Part shown: in pieces, positions 51,692-60,662 of the stretch
Numbering within the stretch: position 1 is the stretch's first letter
How the letters are laid out: each line of letters starts with the position of its first letter
From: an uncultured Burkholderiales bacterium
GTDB lineage: Bacteria; Pseudomonadota; Gammaproteobacteria; Burkholderiales; Burkholderiaceae_C
Assembly: GCA_903876885.1 (NCBI GenBank)
Contig: CAIRBP010000091.1
Span: 1-64,000 of the forward strand
Reading direction: 5' to 3'
DNA length: 64,000 nt
The notes under the pieces: model-generated
What the model saw: the letters and a program-made list of their open reading frames with translations, nothing else
Databases searched by the model: none
Told to the model about the DNA's origin: nothing
Program-made: the position numbers and the translations under genes

Positions 51692-53071
51692 TCATGCCGA
51701 ATAAAAGTCTAGGTGTTCAGGGTAGTTTGTGTGAAAGTTTGATTTGAGTTGAATATTCTTGGCGATAACTAATATTTTCTCATCCTCGTCAGTTCTTCCA
51801 GCAATTTGAAGTCCTAACGGAAGTCCCTCTTTGTCAAATCCATTTGGAATCGAAATACCGCACATATCCAGCAAGTTCACTAGCCTTGTATAGCGAACTG
51901 GTGGTCTATCATGGTTAACCTCATCAATGGGAATCGGCGGAGTTAGAGAGCAAGGAGTTAATACTGCGTCTAAGTTAGTTATTGCGCGTTCAAATTCAAG
52001 CTTCATGCTCGCTTGATTACTAAGCGCATTAACATAGTCTGTTTCTGTTATTTGAGTTCCTGTAATGAGTCTTGGTCTTACCGAGCTATCAACTTCTTTG
52101 GTTGAGTCTAAAGCGATTTGACCATACTCTTTTGCTGCCTCTGTAAGCATGATGGTAGATGAGACCTTCGCTACTGATTCAAAAGTGAATGGCATTTTGA
52201 TTGTCTCAATTTCTGCTCCTAGACCTTTTATCAGATCAATTGAGTTTTCATAGGCATCTAAAATTTCCGGATGTACACCCCTTAGTTCATCAACATGTAG
52301 ACGTCCAAAGCGCATTTGATTTATTGGAAATTGATTATCTTGAGATTTGTGGTTTTGCACAGTGTCAGACAAAATTTGAAAAAGATCTATAAGTGGGGCG
52401 GCATCCTTAGCAAACATACCGACAGTGTCTAATGATTTACTAAGAGGAGCAATTCCTCTAGTGCTAATTCTTTTAATCGATGTTTTCATCCCTGTTATAG
52501 AGCACAGGGCTGCTGGAATTCGAATTGAACCACCGGTATCGGTACCGATTGATAACGGGACCAATCCTGCAGATACAGCAACGGCCGACCCACTACTAGA
52601 CCCCCCTGGGGTTAAATGACGCAATAGATCCCAGGGATTTTTTGGGGTATCCATATGCTCATTGTTACCCCAAGCTCCAAGTGCGAACTGAACAGTATGG
52701 GTTTTACCGATTATTATCAATCCAGCTTTTTCTAATAAATAAATAATGTCAGCTGATTGGTGTGCAACCTCTTTGTACAAAGGTGAGCCCAAGGTTGTAA
52801 CGCGGCCTTTGATATCTACTAAGTCTTTAATAGCAATAGGTATACCGTGCAAGGGGCTTAAAACTATGCCATTTTTGCGCTTTAAATCTAATTCTTTAGC
52901 TGCAGCTAATGCGTCATCCGCATACACTTGGATAAACGCATTAAGTTTTGGATTCAGTTTGTTAATCCTCTTAAGGTAATGACTAACAAGTGCCTCAGAG
53001 GTGATAGCTCCTTTAATGAGTGCAGACTGTAAATCCGAGATATTCTTATAACTTGGGGGAGGCGCGATCAT
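51692..53071 (-). CDS. Amidase-signature family amidase
   Basis: This 459-residue hydrolase has the Ser-cisSer-Lys triad of the amidase signature family: Lys82 in IPIAIKD, Ser158 in PGGSSSGSA and Ser182 in GTDTGGSIRIPA. The spacing equals that of peptide and malonamidase enzymes (24 residues between the serines). A GatA subunit is unlikely because gatB and gatC are absent and the context is catabolic. It lies one base after the SDR stop codon. It probably releases ammonia from a linear amide produced by the PuuE-like hydrolase. Confidence 0.9.
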   Translation of the reverse strand: MIAPPPSYKNISDLQSALIKGAITSEALVSHYLKRINKLNPKLNAFIQVYADDALAAAKELDLKRKNGIVLSPLHGIPIAIKDLVDIKGRVTTLGSPLYKEVAHQSADIIYLLEKAGLIIIGKTHTVQFALGAWGNNEHMDTPKNPWDLLRHLTPGGSSSGSAVAVSAGLVPLSIGTDTGGSIRIPAALCSITGMKTSIKRISTRGIAPLSKSLDTVGMFAKDAAPLIDLFQILSDTVQNHKSQDNQFPINQMRFGRLHVDELRGVHPEILDAYENSIDLIKGLGAEIETIKMPFTFESVAKVSSTIMLTEAAKEYGQIALDSTKEVDSSVRPRLITGTQITETDYVNALSNQASMKLEFERAITNLDAVLTPCSLTPPIPIDEVNHDRPPVRYTRLVNLLDMCGISIPNGFDKEGLPLGLQIAGRTDEDEKILVIAKNIQLKSNFHTNYPEHLDFYSA

Positions 53072-53860
53072 TTATTTTTGTGGTGTGCTGAAGTTTTGAC
53101 CACCGTCTACGTTAATTACCGTTCCGCTTAAATAGCCACATAAATCTGAGCATCCAAAAACTGCAAGATTTGCTATCTCATAGGGCTCTGCCATGCGACC
53201 AAAGGGAAGTGTGGTCGTAAGTTCCATCCACCGGTTTGGATCCCCTAATTTATCAGTGGCAGTTTTTTTGAGCATTACTTCCATCCTATCGCTCTTTGTC
53301 GGCGAAGGATTTATTCCAAATACTCTAACACCAGAGCGAACGCTTGCACCACCAATGGCTTGAGTAAAAGAAATAAGAGCACTGTTAGCTGCTGCGCCAC
53401 ATATATATTCATATCGTGGAGCAATACCGGCCATTCCTATAATGTTGCAAATGACACCTTTTTTCTTGCCTTGCATGGATTTCAGGTAATGCCTTGTTAA
53501 ATTGATATAGCCAAATACTTTCAGCTCCCAAGATGAACGCCATTTCTCTTCATCTATTTCAAAAATATTTCCCCCTGGAATAGCTCCTGCATTGTTAATT
53601 AAAATATCTACATCTGGATACTGTTTGTGAAGCGACGAACATGCATCTGAGAGCGACAAATCCAGGGCGACTGTCTTAATTTGGTCAGCTTTAAAGCCTT
53701 TGTCAGTAAGGTGGTTTATTGCTTTTTTAAGGTTTTCAGAGTCTCTAGAGGTGATGATAATTCTTGCGCCCTCAGCTAAAAATGATTCAGCAATAGACAG
53801 TCCTATTCCTTTGGATCCACCGGTAATTAGTACTGTTTTGTTTTGTAGATTTAGGTTCAT
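53072..53860 (-). CDS. SDR-family oxidoreductase with atypical active site
   Basis: This 262-residue Rossmann protein has the NAD(P)-binding TGGSKGIG (13-20), the NNAGA motif near residue 90 and the C-terminal VDGG. The expected Tyr-x3-Lys reads YICGAAAN, so the catalytic lysine position holds Ala. The rest of the fold is intact, and many SDR proteins in Burkholderiales share a similar lysine-less pattern. It may use another base or have a binding role. It is tightly packed against the amidase gene. Confidence 0.85.
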   Translation of the reverse strand: MNLNLQNKTVLITGGSKGIGLSIAESFLAEGARIIITSRDSENLKKAINHLTDKGFKADQIKTVALDLSLSDACSSLHKQYPDVDILINNAGAIPGGNIFEIDEEKWRSSWELKVFGYINLTRHYLKSMQGKKKGVICNIIGMAGIAPRYEYICGAAANSALISFTQAIGGASVRSGVRVFGINPSPTKSDRMEVMLKKTATDKLGDPNRWMELTTTLPFGRMAEPYEIANLAVFGCSDLCGYLSGTVINVDGGQNFSTPQK

Positions 53861-53921
53861 ATTATTTTAAAAGTTTGCTTTTTTACTTGTTTCGCCTGCT
53901 GCTGTATGTTGTGTAATGAGA

Positions 53922-54791
53922 TTAGACAGGTACTTGGTTCTTATACCAGGCGTATATCTGTTCTCCATTTTTGAAACAAACTCCTGGGGTGTTGAGCAGC
54001 AGATCTAGCATCCGCTCAAAACTATTAAAACGGTGTGGTACACCAATCAGGTGAGGGTGTAGCCCTAGAGCTAAGACTCGAGGGTATTTTAAGGACTCAC
54101 GTTGAAATAGTTCGAGAGTATTCTTAAGACGCAGAAACATCTCATCTGAAGAGTGTTTCTCAACCGCGTATATGATTGAGTCGTTAACCTCTAAGTTGTA
54201 GGGAAGTGCTAATAAAGGGCCTTTCTCTGTCGTCATCCAATTAGGTACATCATCAATTACCCAATCGCAAACGTATTTGATCCCTTGGTTTACAAGGTAC
54301 TCTGGTGTCGAGTAGGATTCTCTTAGTCCAGGACTTAACCAGCCTTTGGGTCGATTTCCAGTGAATTTTTCAATCATCTCCAGGCTACTTGCTATCAAAT
54401 CCTCCTCAGCACTAGCTTGGTTAAGTGTTTTTTGATGAATGCCGTGTCCAATGAATTCCCATCCGGCGCTGTTCATTGCCTCAGCGGCTCTTGGGTAGGC
54501 ATGAATCACTCCTGCATTAAAACTCGTAGAGGCAGGTAAACCTCTGGACTTGATCGCCTCAATTATTCTAGGAAGCCCGGCTCTCATTCCGTAATCCACC
54601 CAGCTAAAGTTGGGAATGTCTGGAATAGTCTCCTTGCCATGAGGGGGAGTAATAATTGTTCTGGGCATTGCAGCATCAAATTGCCAATGCTCAACGTTGA
54701 CCACTAGGTGAACGATGATAGAGCCTTCCACAGGCGGGGTTAGCGAAGGGCCTTCATTAGAGAAGCGATAGGGTACTCTTGGGTTAGCCAT
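53922..54791 (-). CDS. PuuE/polysaccharide-deacetylase-family hydrolase (copy 1)
   Basis: This 289-residue protein belongs to the NodB-fold group that includes PuuE allantoinase and cyclic-imide hydrolase rather than true chitin deacetylases. The first motif is LVVNVEHW, where polysaccharide deacetylases have TFDDG. The second is WEFIGHGIHQKT, and the C-terminal LGLHPHLIGVPHRF is typical of the group. It is coupled to the ABC ATPase gene by an 8-base overlap. Its likely role is opening a cyclic imide, ureide or similar C-N ring. Two paralogs are encoded at 60663 and 62274. Confidence 0.85.
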   Translation of the reverse strand: MANPRVPYRFSNEGPSLTPPVEGSIIVHLVVNVEHWQFDAAMPRTIITPPHGKETIPDIPNFSWVDYGMRAGLPRIIEAIKSRGLPASTSFNAGVIHAYPRAAEAMNSAGWEFIGHGIHQKTLNQASAEEDLIASSLEMIEKFTGNRPKGWLSPGLRESYSTPEYLVNQGIKYVCDWVIDDVPNWMTTEKGPLLALPYNLEVNDSIIYAVEKHSSDEMFLRLKNTLELFQRESLKYPRVLALGLHPHLIGVPHRFNSFERMLDLLLNTPGVCFKNGEQIYAWYKNQVPV

Positions 54792-55542
54792 GTGAACTCC
54801 GGATCATTTGGAGAATTTCAAGACGCAAAGATCTGAATATCTCAGAGGATGTATCCTCAAGACGTCTGGGGCGATCGAGGGGAACGTTGATTTTTCGATC
54901 AATCCTTCCAGGCCTGGCGGACATTACATAAATAGAATCTGCTAAAAATAAAGCCTCATCTATGTCGTGAGTCACGAAAATAATAGACGGCTTAATTTTT
55001 TGCCATACAGACAACAATAATTCTTGCATGCTGAGCCTGGTTTGCGCGTCCAGTGCTCCAAAGGGCTCATCCATTAAAAGTATTTGGGATCCAAGCGTTA
55101 GTATTCTTGCGATTCCAACTCTTTGTCTCATACCCCCAGATAGTTGAACTGGGAGGTGCTCCCTGAAATCTTCCAAGCCAACCATCCTAAGCATTTGATT
55201 TGCCCTGTGTTCATACTCATGACGTGGAATATTGTTTACTTTAGGACCAAAGATAACGTTTTCCCAAACTGTAAGCCATGGAAATAGTGCAGCCTCTTGA
55301 AAGACGACTCCTCGGTCTGGTCCAGGTGCTTTAGGTGTCTCGTTATTAACTTTTAATGAGCCAGAGGAAGGAAATTCAAACCCAGCAATAAGGTTGAGCA
55401 AAGTCGATTTACCGCAGCCTGATGGTCCCAAAAGTGCTACAAACTCGCCTGAAGCAACGCTAAGACTGATGTCTTGAAGGGCTACTACAGGGGACTTTGA
55501 GTTGTAAGTTTTACTAAGATGATTGATTTCTATATTGGACAT
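54784..55542 (-). CDS. ABC transporter ATPase (SsuB/TauB-like)
   Basis: This 252-residue ATPase has Walker A GPSGCGKST, signature LSGGMRQRVGIARIL and Walker B LLMDEPFGALD, plus the SsuB/TauB-like VFQEAALFPWLTVWENV segment. It energises the permease encoded 45 bases upstream. The substrate is set by one of the two binding proteins and probably is a nitrogenous heterocycle rather than a sulfonate, given the hydrolases alongside. Confidence 0.9.
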   Translation of the reverse strand: MSNIEINHLSKTYNSKSPVVALQDISLSVASGEFVALLGPSGCGKSTLLNLIAGFEFPSSGSLKVNNETPKAPGPDRGVVFQEAALFPWLTVWENVIFGPKVNNIPRHEYEHRANQMLRMVGLEDFREHLPVQLSGGMRQRVGIARILTLGSQILLMDEPFGALDAQTRLSMQELLLSVWQKIKPSIIFVTHDIDEALFLADSIYVMSARPGRIDRKINVPLDRPRRLEDTSSEIFRSLRLEILQMIRSSHG

Positions 55543-55587
55543 AATCGTACTGAATCGGCATAAATCAGAGGGTAGAGTAAAAGGTAA

Positions 55588-56385
55588 TTAGTGACTTTGG
55601 AGAATACGCCAACTTAAAAATTTATTCTGAATGAGAACTATGATTTGGTCGCTGATAAATCCCATAGCGCCAATAGAGGCCATATCGGCTAAAACAATAT
55701 CCATACGGCCCACATAATAGGCATCCCAAAGTACATAGCCTAGACCTGATTTGACAGCGACCATCTCCGAGACGATAACTGCAGTCCAAGAAACTCCTAG
55801 TCCTATTCTTAGCCCAGTAAATATTGATGGCGTAGATGCGGGTAATACAACTCTACGAAGTAACTGAAGCTGGCTCGCCCCCATCATCATAGCTGCTCGG
55901 ACTAAGTTCTTTTCTATATCACGTGCACCCTGAGTGGTGTTAACTACGATTGGGTAGAGACCTCCGAGGAAGATGAGAAAAATGGATCCAAAGTCCCTAA
56001 TTCCAAAGATTGCGATAGAGAATGGTAACCAGGCAGTAATTGGAATAGGTCTGAGGCTTTGTATCAAAGGATCAACTATGTTTGATACTAAACGGCTCCA
56101 TCCGATCATTAGCCCAAGCGGAATACCTATGACACAAGCCAACAAAAATCCTTGAAATACTCTGGAAGCAGAGTATGAAACGTTGGCACCCCAAGTACCT
56201 AAATATGGGTTTAATCCCATTCCTGGTTTAGCAAATATCCAATCACTCCATCCCAACAAAACTTTTGAAGGTGTTGGGAGTAAACCTGCGAGTTGGGGTA
56301 GTTCACCAAGATATTGCCAAATCAAACAGATGATAATGGGGAGTGTTAGTCCAAGTATTATTTTTTTTAATTGGGGATTGATCAT
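55588..56385 (-). CDS. ABC transporter permease (SsuC/TauC-like)
   Basis: This 265-residue permease has six spans and the BPD core: FQGFLLACVIGIPLGLMIG, PIPITAWLPFSIAIFG and the coupling loop AAMMMGASQLQLLRRVVLPASTPSIFTG. It lies 6 bases after the first binding-protein gene and works with the ATPase at 54784. Confidence 0.9.
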   Translation of the reverse strand: MINPQLKKIILGLTLPIIICLIWQYLGELPQLAGLLPTPSKVLLGWSDWIFAKPGMGLNPYLGTWGANVSYSASRVFQGFLLACVIGIPLGLMIGWSRLVSNIVDPLIQSLRPIPITAWLPFSIAIFGIRDFGSIFLIFLGGLYPIVVNTTQGARDIEKNLVRAAMMMGASQLQLLRRVVLPASTPSIFTGLRIGLGVSWTAVIVSEMVAVKSGLGYVLWDAYYVGRMDIVLADMASIGAMGFISDQIIVLIQNKFLSWRILQSH

Positions 56386-56391
56386 GAAAAA

Positions 56392-57375
56392 TTATTTTTT
56401 TAGATCTTTGACTAGAGAATCATCATATAAATCAGCTGCTTCCTTTGAAACTGACTTTTGAATAATGCCCTGTTTAAATTGAGCCTCAGCTAGGTTGAAG
56501 ATCTGCTCTTTGTTTAGGACTCCGCCAAGTTTAATAATTTTCGCTGACTCTTTAGTGACACTCAAGGGAAGACCCGTGTATTTTGAGTATGAGTCTGCAA
56601 AAAGATCATTGTTTTTTTGCAATTGTTCTTCTGCTTTCAAATAAGCCCAAAGAAAACGTTTAACGAGCTCTTTCTTTGTCGCCATCGCCTCACCAGAAGC
56701 GGCAAGCATACCTAATTCAGCACCAACTGATTTTGATTGACTGTAATCCAAACTCTTTGCAAAATAAGTATCGCCTTCTACGACTGATTGCGATTCAAAC
56801 GGCTCCCAAAGTACCATGGCATCAATATCGCCTCTCTTCATGGCTTGAACAAAAGCAGTACCACCGCCTTGAATATTAACTGGATTGAAAGTCGTGTAGG
56901 GTATATTTTTTTCGATGAGAGTCATTGCAAATTGCATCCAAACAGCGGATCCAGGTGCAATCCCAATTTTTTTGTCCTTTATATCAGCCCAAGAGTCAAT
57001 TTTTACCCCTTTGTGAACTACCAAATATTTGGCTGAGCTTCCCACTCCAGTGAGACCGATTAAGTTTTTACTCCCTTGGGAGGCTGCAACGGCTAAGTCT
57101 CCTGGAGCAACAGCAGTCACGTCAACTGAGTTGGATAACGCTGCAGTTCTAGCATCAGCGTATCGAACAAATTCAGCTCTTTTAACTTCAATATTGAGCT
57201 TCTTTAATTCCTCTTCCACGAAAAGCATCGGAGATAGATGGCCAACTTTTACATACCCAATCGTTAAAACCTCATGGTCTTTCATTGGGCTAGGTGCTGG
57301 ACCTAAGGCAAATGCGCTTGTGCAAAAGGCGAGGGATATAGTCAGGGATCTTAAGGTAAATTTTTTGGTATTCAT
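56392..57375 (-). CDS. ABC transporter substrate-binding protein (SsuA/TauA/NMT1-like), first of two
   Basis: This 327-residue exported protein has a signal peptide (hydrophobic to about residue 24, ALG) and the NMT1/SsuA fold: LTIGYVKVGHLSPMLFVEEELKKLNIEVK, IGIAPGSAVWMQFAMTLIEK and DIDAMVLWEPFESQSVVEG. It is adjacent to the permease gene and so is the most likely partner. A second, dissimilar binding protein lies directly upstream, which suggests two ligands for one permease. Confidence 0.88.
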   Translation of the reverse strand: MNTKKFTLRSLTISLAFCTSAFALGPAPSPMKDHEVLTIGYVKVGHLSPMLFVEEELKKLNIEVKRAEFVRYADARTAALSNSVDVTAVAPGDLAVAASQGSKNLIGLTGVGSSAKYLVVHKGVKIDSWADIKDKKIGIAPGSAVWMQFAMTLIEKNIPYTTFNPVNIQGGGTAFVQAMKRGDIDAMVLWEPFESQSVVEGDTYFAKSLDYSQSKSVGAELGMLAASGEAMATKKELVKRFLWAYLKAEEQLQKNNDLFADSYSKYTGLPLSVTKESAKIIKLGGVLNKEQIFNLAEAQFKQGIIQKSVSKEAADLYDDSLVKDLKK

Positions 57376-57442
57376 GATTTCCTCTTTAACGAATTGATAG
57401 TGATTGAAAACTTGGATAAAACTAATTTATGGATTAATAACT

Positions 57443-58495
57443 TTATGGCTTAATGTTAAGAGCACGGTTGTAGTATTTTGGATCGTAATATTTAAATGGA
57501 TCCTGGAGTTCTTTGTGAGGCTTTGCATATTTACTTCTTAGTTGCAGTACAGTTTGAATACCTGGAATGCTCATAGCTCCTTTTTTAAAGAATCCAGTTT
57601 TTGGATTGAGCAATTCTTGATATGTGCTCTGTGCAAGCTCAGGCGTTAGGCTAGGTACATTCGCAAGCAAAATTTTGATAGCCTCATCATGGTTCTTGGG
57701 TTCGTAAAGCCAGTCAATGGCCTGCGTATAGCTCTGTATGAAAGCTATTAATTTATCACTATTTTTTTCAGCCCAGGATCTTTTTGTCGCTGCAACATTA
57801 CCCTGGTAGTTACCAAAAACATCAATAGCTGAGGAGAGTTGGACAAAGCCATTGTTTTTTGCAAGAATATTAAATGGAGCCGATAGCATAGTTGCTGAAT
57901 GTTTTTTCTCCATTAGCGCACTAAAGCGTTGCGTCATACCACCAGCAGTTTGCACTGTGTAATCGTTCGGAGTGAGATTATTTTTTTCTAGAATCTCAAA
58001 CAGTACAAATGCATATCCAGTCGTTCTAGCATCCACTGATAAATTTTTTCCACGAAGCTCTGAGAAGCTGTTTATACCTGGTTCACAAACAAGGCTGAGA
58101 AAACTGTTGTCACTGCCCATAACAGCTACAAAATCTGGTTGAGCTCCAATAGGAGCTTCACCTTGGCCCTCTACATAAGCAACGATATTGTCAATAGCTG
58201 TCATAGCAATATCAAATTTACCCTCGGATAAATCGGTCATTTGCGCAACCGAGCCTTTAGTGCCTTGGATGTTCACTCGTAAACCGTTTGCTTTAAATAT
58301 TCCTAGGTCCTCTGCTGCGTATGCTGGCCAGTTAAAGCCACCCGGAAAAACGTTAATTGTTAATTCAGCTAGGTCTCTTGAGTGCGCGTTAAAAGCGATT
58401 AAGAAACACATTGGAAAAAGAAGTAACGACTTTTGTCTGAGCCTGAGCGTCATGATATAAACACAGGCTGAACTAAAAATATTTAATGTTTTCAC
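57443..58495 (-). CDS. ABC transporter substrate-binding protein (NMT1/THI5-like), second of two
   Basis: This 350-residue exported protein has an NMT1/SsuA-like mature part (LTINVFPGGFNWPAYAAEDLGIFKANGL, FDIAMTAIDNIVAYVEGQG). The GTG at 58493-58495 has AAGG 6 bases upstream and lies 22 bases after a predicted sigma-54 start point, so it is used here. An internal ATG at 58453 would give a more ordinary signal peptide. It is the first gene of the minus-strand operon. Confidence 0.85.
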   Translation of the reverse strand: MKTLNIFSSACVYIMTLRLRQKSLLLFPMCFLIAFNAHSRDLAELTINVFPGGFNWPAYAAEDLGIFKANGLRVNIQGTKGSVAQMTDLSEGKFDIAMTAIDNIVAYVEGQGEAPIGAQPDFVAVMGSDNSFLSLVCEPGINSFSELRGKNLSVDARTTGYAFVLFEILEKNNLTPNDYTVQTAGGMTQRFSALMEKKHSATMLSAPFNILAKNNGFVQLSSAIDVFGNYQGNVAATKRSWAEKNSDKLIAFIQSYTQAIDWLYEPKNHDEAIKILLANVPSLTPELAQSTYQELLNPKTGFFKKGAMSIPGIQTVLQLRSKYAKPHKELQDPFKYYDPKYYNRALNIKP

Positions 58496-58527
58496 TCAAG
58501 ACCTTACAAATTCGAATAAATTAGTTA

Positions 58528-58543
58528 AGCAATTACTCTGCCA
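58528..58543 (-). promoter_or_regulatory. Sigma-54-like promoter of the minus-strand transporter/amidase operon
   Basis: Read on the minus strand, TGGCAGAGTAATTGCT has the exact GG-N10-GC spacing and 10 of 12 consensus positions of sigma-54. The predicted start is near 58517, 22 bases before the GTG of the first gene. Together with the cyanate promoter it suggests common nitrogen control. Confidence 0.6.
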
Positions 58544-58610
58544 GCGAATTTTTCAGAATTCATTTGAATTACCGCTTAATTTTCAGTGGCCTTATCTTAA
58601 GGTTCTTTTA

Positions 58611-58629
58611 TGGTGCTTCAATTGCACCA
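58611..58629. promoter_or_regulatory. Palindrome in the divergent control region
   Basis: TGGTGC and GCACCA are perfect 6-bp arms with a 7-base spacer, lying about 95-110 bases upstream of the sigma-54-like start. It could be an activator site. Its arm order is opposite to the NtrC consensus (TGCACC...GGTGCA). The same bases also have GG-N10-GC spacing on both strands, so a weak sigma-54 promoter for the plus operon is an alternative reading. Confidence 0.4.
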
Positions 58630-58655
58630 AAATAGGGTATGCACTATTTTATGAA

Positions 58656-58670
58656 CTAGCAAACTGCTAG
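58656..58670. promoter_or_regulatory. Short dyad upstream of the alpha/beta hydrolase gene
   Basis: CTAGCA and TGCTAG are perfect 6-bp arms around AAC, 54 bases before the ATG of the plus-strand operon. It may be a regulator site for that operon; no matching regulator gene is in view. Confidence 0.35.
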
Positions 58671-58724
58671 ATACTAGGTAATATACTTAGTACAAATACC
58701 ATCTTTAAAAAGGAAGAACCGAAC

Positions 58725-59969
58725 ATGACAAACTCACAGAGCACTGATGTAGATAACGCCATAGAGAGAATAACTACAAATACAAGTGCTCACTTTGAAC
58801 CTTTTGGATGGCACCATTGGCCTGAATCTCCCTGGTTTTCATATCAATTTAGAAGAGGACTTGGTGAGACTCAAGAAGGCGGAGGTGCGGTAAGTGAAGT
58901 GTTCCAAGCGGCCTCTCGTATTGATCCAACCAGCGAAGAGAGCTGGCACAAAGAGTGGCTCAGAATTGCTGATCGTAATTTTGAACGAGCAACAACAGAA
59001 CAAGCCAAAGGTCACGTCAAGACTGCCATGAACTGCTTTATGAGGGCTGCCGACTATTACAGGCAAGCAGAGTTTTTCCTCCAGCCCAATGATCCCAGGC
59101 GTTTAGAAACCTTTACAAAGATGGAGCACTCTAGTCATGGGTTCCTTAAATTTTTAAATCCACCAGGAGAAGTGCTTGAAATTCCCTACGAGAATGGCGC
59201 ATATCTACCTGCTTATTTTGTAAGAGCGCCTTTCCCAGGTGCAAAATTACCCGTTTTAATTTGTATGGGTGGTTTGGATTCAATTAAAGATGAAATGTGG
59301 TTTATGCAAGCCCACGGATGTTTGCAAAGAGGAATCTCTGTTTTAATGATTGATGGTCCAGGGCAAGGCGGTGCCTTACGACGTCAAGGTCTGGTAAATC
59401 GCCCAGACACTGAAGTCCCAATCGGGTACTGTATTGATTATTTAGAAACTCGAAGTGATGTAGACACATCAAAGATTGCAGTTTGCGGTTCAAGTTTAGG
59501 GGGGTATTACGCAGCTCGTGCGGGTTGTTATGAGCCACGCTTAGCGGCCTGCATTTCACATGGTGCGGTTTTTGCTATCACCGATATGTGGGGTAATGCT
59601 CCTGAGGATCATGGTTTGGCCACACATATTAAATGGGTATTTGGTGAGCCGAGTATGAAGAAATCAATGGAGAAGGCAAAAGCTTTTACTTTAGAAGGTC
59701 ATTTAGAAAATATGAAATGTCCTTATTTAGTGATGCATGGTGGCCATGATGTGCTAACAGTTTCTCAGGCGAAAAAAGTTTATGACTACGGTATTTCCAA
59801 AGGCGTTAAATGCACTCTTAGGCTCTTAGATGCAGAGGAAACAGGGGCAGAACATTGTCAGCATGATAATCCAACAATTGGCCAAGAAATATTAGCTGAT
59901 TGGCTATGTGATCAATTTAAGATCGATCAAAGCGCTTTGCTTAAGCAATCTTTCAATCCACTAATTTAA
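58725..59969 (+). CDS. Alpha/beta hydrolase of the FrsA/2,6-dihydroxypseudooxynicotine-hydrolase type
   Basis: This 414-residue hydrolase has a helical N-terminal cap region (about 1-160) and a C-terminal alpha/beta core. The nucleophile is Ser257 in CGSSLGG, the acid Asp is in MHGGHD and the His in GAEHCQHDN. The layout resembles C-C or amide hydrolases of the FrsA/DUF1100 group, including 2,6-dihydroxypseudooxynicotine hydrolase of nicotine degradation. It heads the plus-strand operon, 9 bases before the isochorismatase-family gene, and likely cleaves a ring-derived intermediate. It has no signal peptide. Confidence 0.82.
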   Translation: MTNSQSTDVDNAIERITTNTSAHFEPFGWHHWPESPWFSYQFRRGLGETQEGGGAVSEVFQAASRIDPTSEESWHKEWLRIADRNFERATTEQAKGHVKTAMNCFMRAADYYRQAEFFLQPNDPRRLETFTKMEHSSHGFLKFLNPPGEVLEIPYENGAYLPAYFVRAPFPGAKLPVLICMGGLDSIKDEMWFMQAHGCLQRGISVLMIDGPGQGGALRRQGLVNRPDTEVPIGYCIDYLETRSDVDTSKIAVCGSSLGGYYAARAGCYEPRLAACISHGAVFAITDMWGNAPEDHGLATHIKWVFGEPSMKKSMEKAKAFTLEGHLENMKCPYLVMHGGHDVLTVSQAKKVYDYGISKGVKCTLRLLDAEETGAEHCQHDNPTIGQEILADWLCDQFKIDQSALLKQSFNPLI

Positions 59970-59978
59970 ACCATTACT

Positions 59979-60611
59979 ATGAACCTCGGTGTAGATCATG
60001 TTAAAGCTGCAATCGTTGCAATAGACTTGCACCGAGGGCATTTGGATATGGATGTGGCAACTATGCCCTCATCTCCTGAGGTTGCAAAGAGAGTCGTCGC
60101 AACGAACAAAGGTTTAATGGATTGGGCGCGACTTAAACACATTCCAGTTATTCATTTAATGACTAGGTACAGGGATGCAGATGAGATCCGAATGAATCCT
60201 TTTTGGAGAACCCGCTCAGAGGATCCGAATAACCCAAGAAAAAATGTGCTCAAACACAACATCATTGGAATGCCTGGTTGTGAAGTTATGCCCGGCTTGT
60301 TTAATCTAAAAGAAGATTATTTGGTGGATACTAAAAAAAGATACAACTGCTTTGTGGGTACAGATCTTGAGCTACTTTTAAAGGCAAAGCAAATTAACAC
60401 TCTTATTATCACTGGTGTTAACACGAATAGTTGCATACTATCTACTGTCACAACGGCATGCTCAATGGATTACTCTGTTATCGTTCCTAGTGATTGTGTC
60501 GATACCATGGATGATCCGTCTTTGCACTCAGCTGCATTGTTGTGTATAAAAACTGCATTCGGTTTTGTGATGACTTCAAAAGAACTCATGCAAATGACGG
60601 ATTTCGCTTAA
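59979..60611 (+). CDS. Isochorismatase-family cysteine hydrolase (amidohydrolase type)
   Basis: This 210-residue protein has the cysteine hydrolase triad of the family: Asp16 in AIVAIDLHRGH, a lysine in DTKKRYNCF and Cys152 in GVNTNSCILST with the cis-peptide region before it. Relatives include nicotinamidase, maleamate amidohydrolase and biuret or N-carbamoyl hydrolases; all hydrolyse linear amides. Between an alpha/beta hydrolase and PuuE-like ring hydrolases it probably removes the amide from the opened ring. Confidence 0.87.
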   Translation: MNLGVDHVKAAIVAIDLHRGHLDMDVATMPSSPEVAKRVVATNKGLMDWARLKHIPVIHLMTRYRDADEIRMNPFWRTRSEDPNNPRKNVLKHNIIGMPGCEVMPGLFNLKEDYLVDTKKRYNCFVGTDLELLLKAKQINTLIITGVNTNSCILSTVTTACSMDYSVIVPSDCVDTMDDPSLHSAALLCIKTAFGFVMTSKELMQMTDFA

Positions 60612-60662
60612 ACTCGCAAGCTCATTAATTTACTAATTTTTTAATTCAGACAATAAACATTT

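Noticed and set aside
58611-58646. Canonical NtrC binding site
   Set aside because: NtrC sites read TGCAC(C)...GGTGCA. Here the arms are in the opposite order and the second TGCAC is a direct repeat, so an NtrC label would be unsupported.
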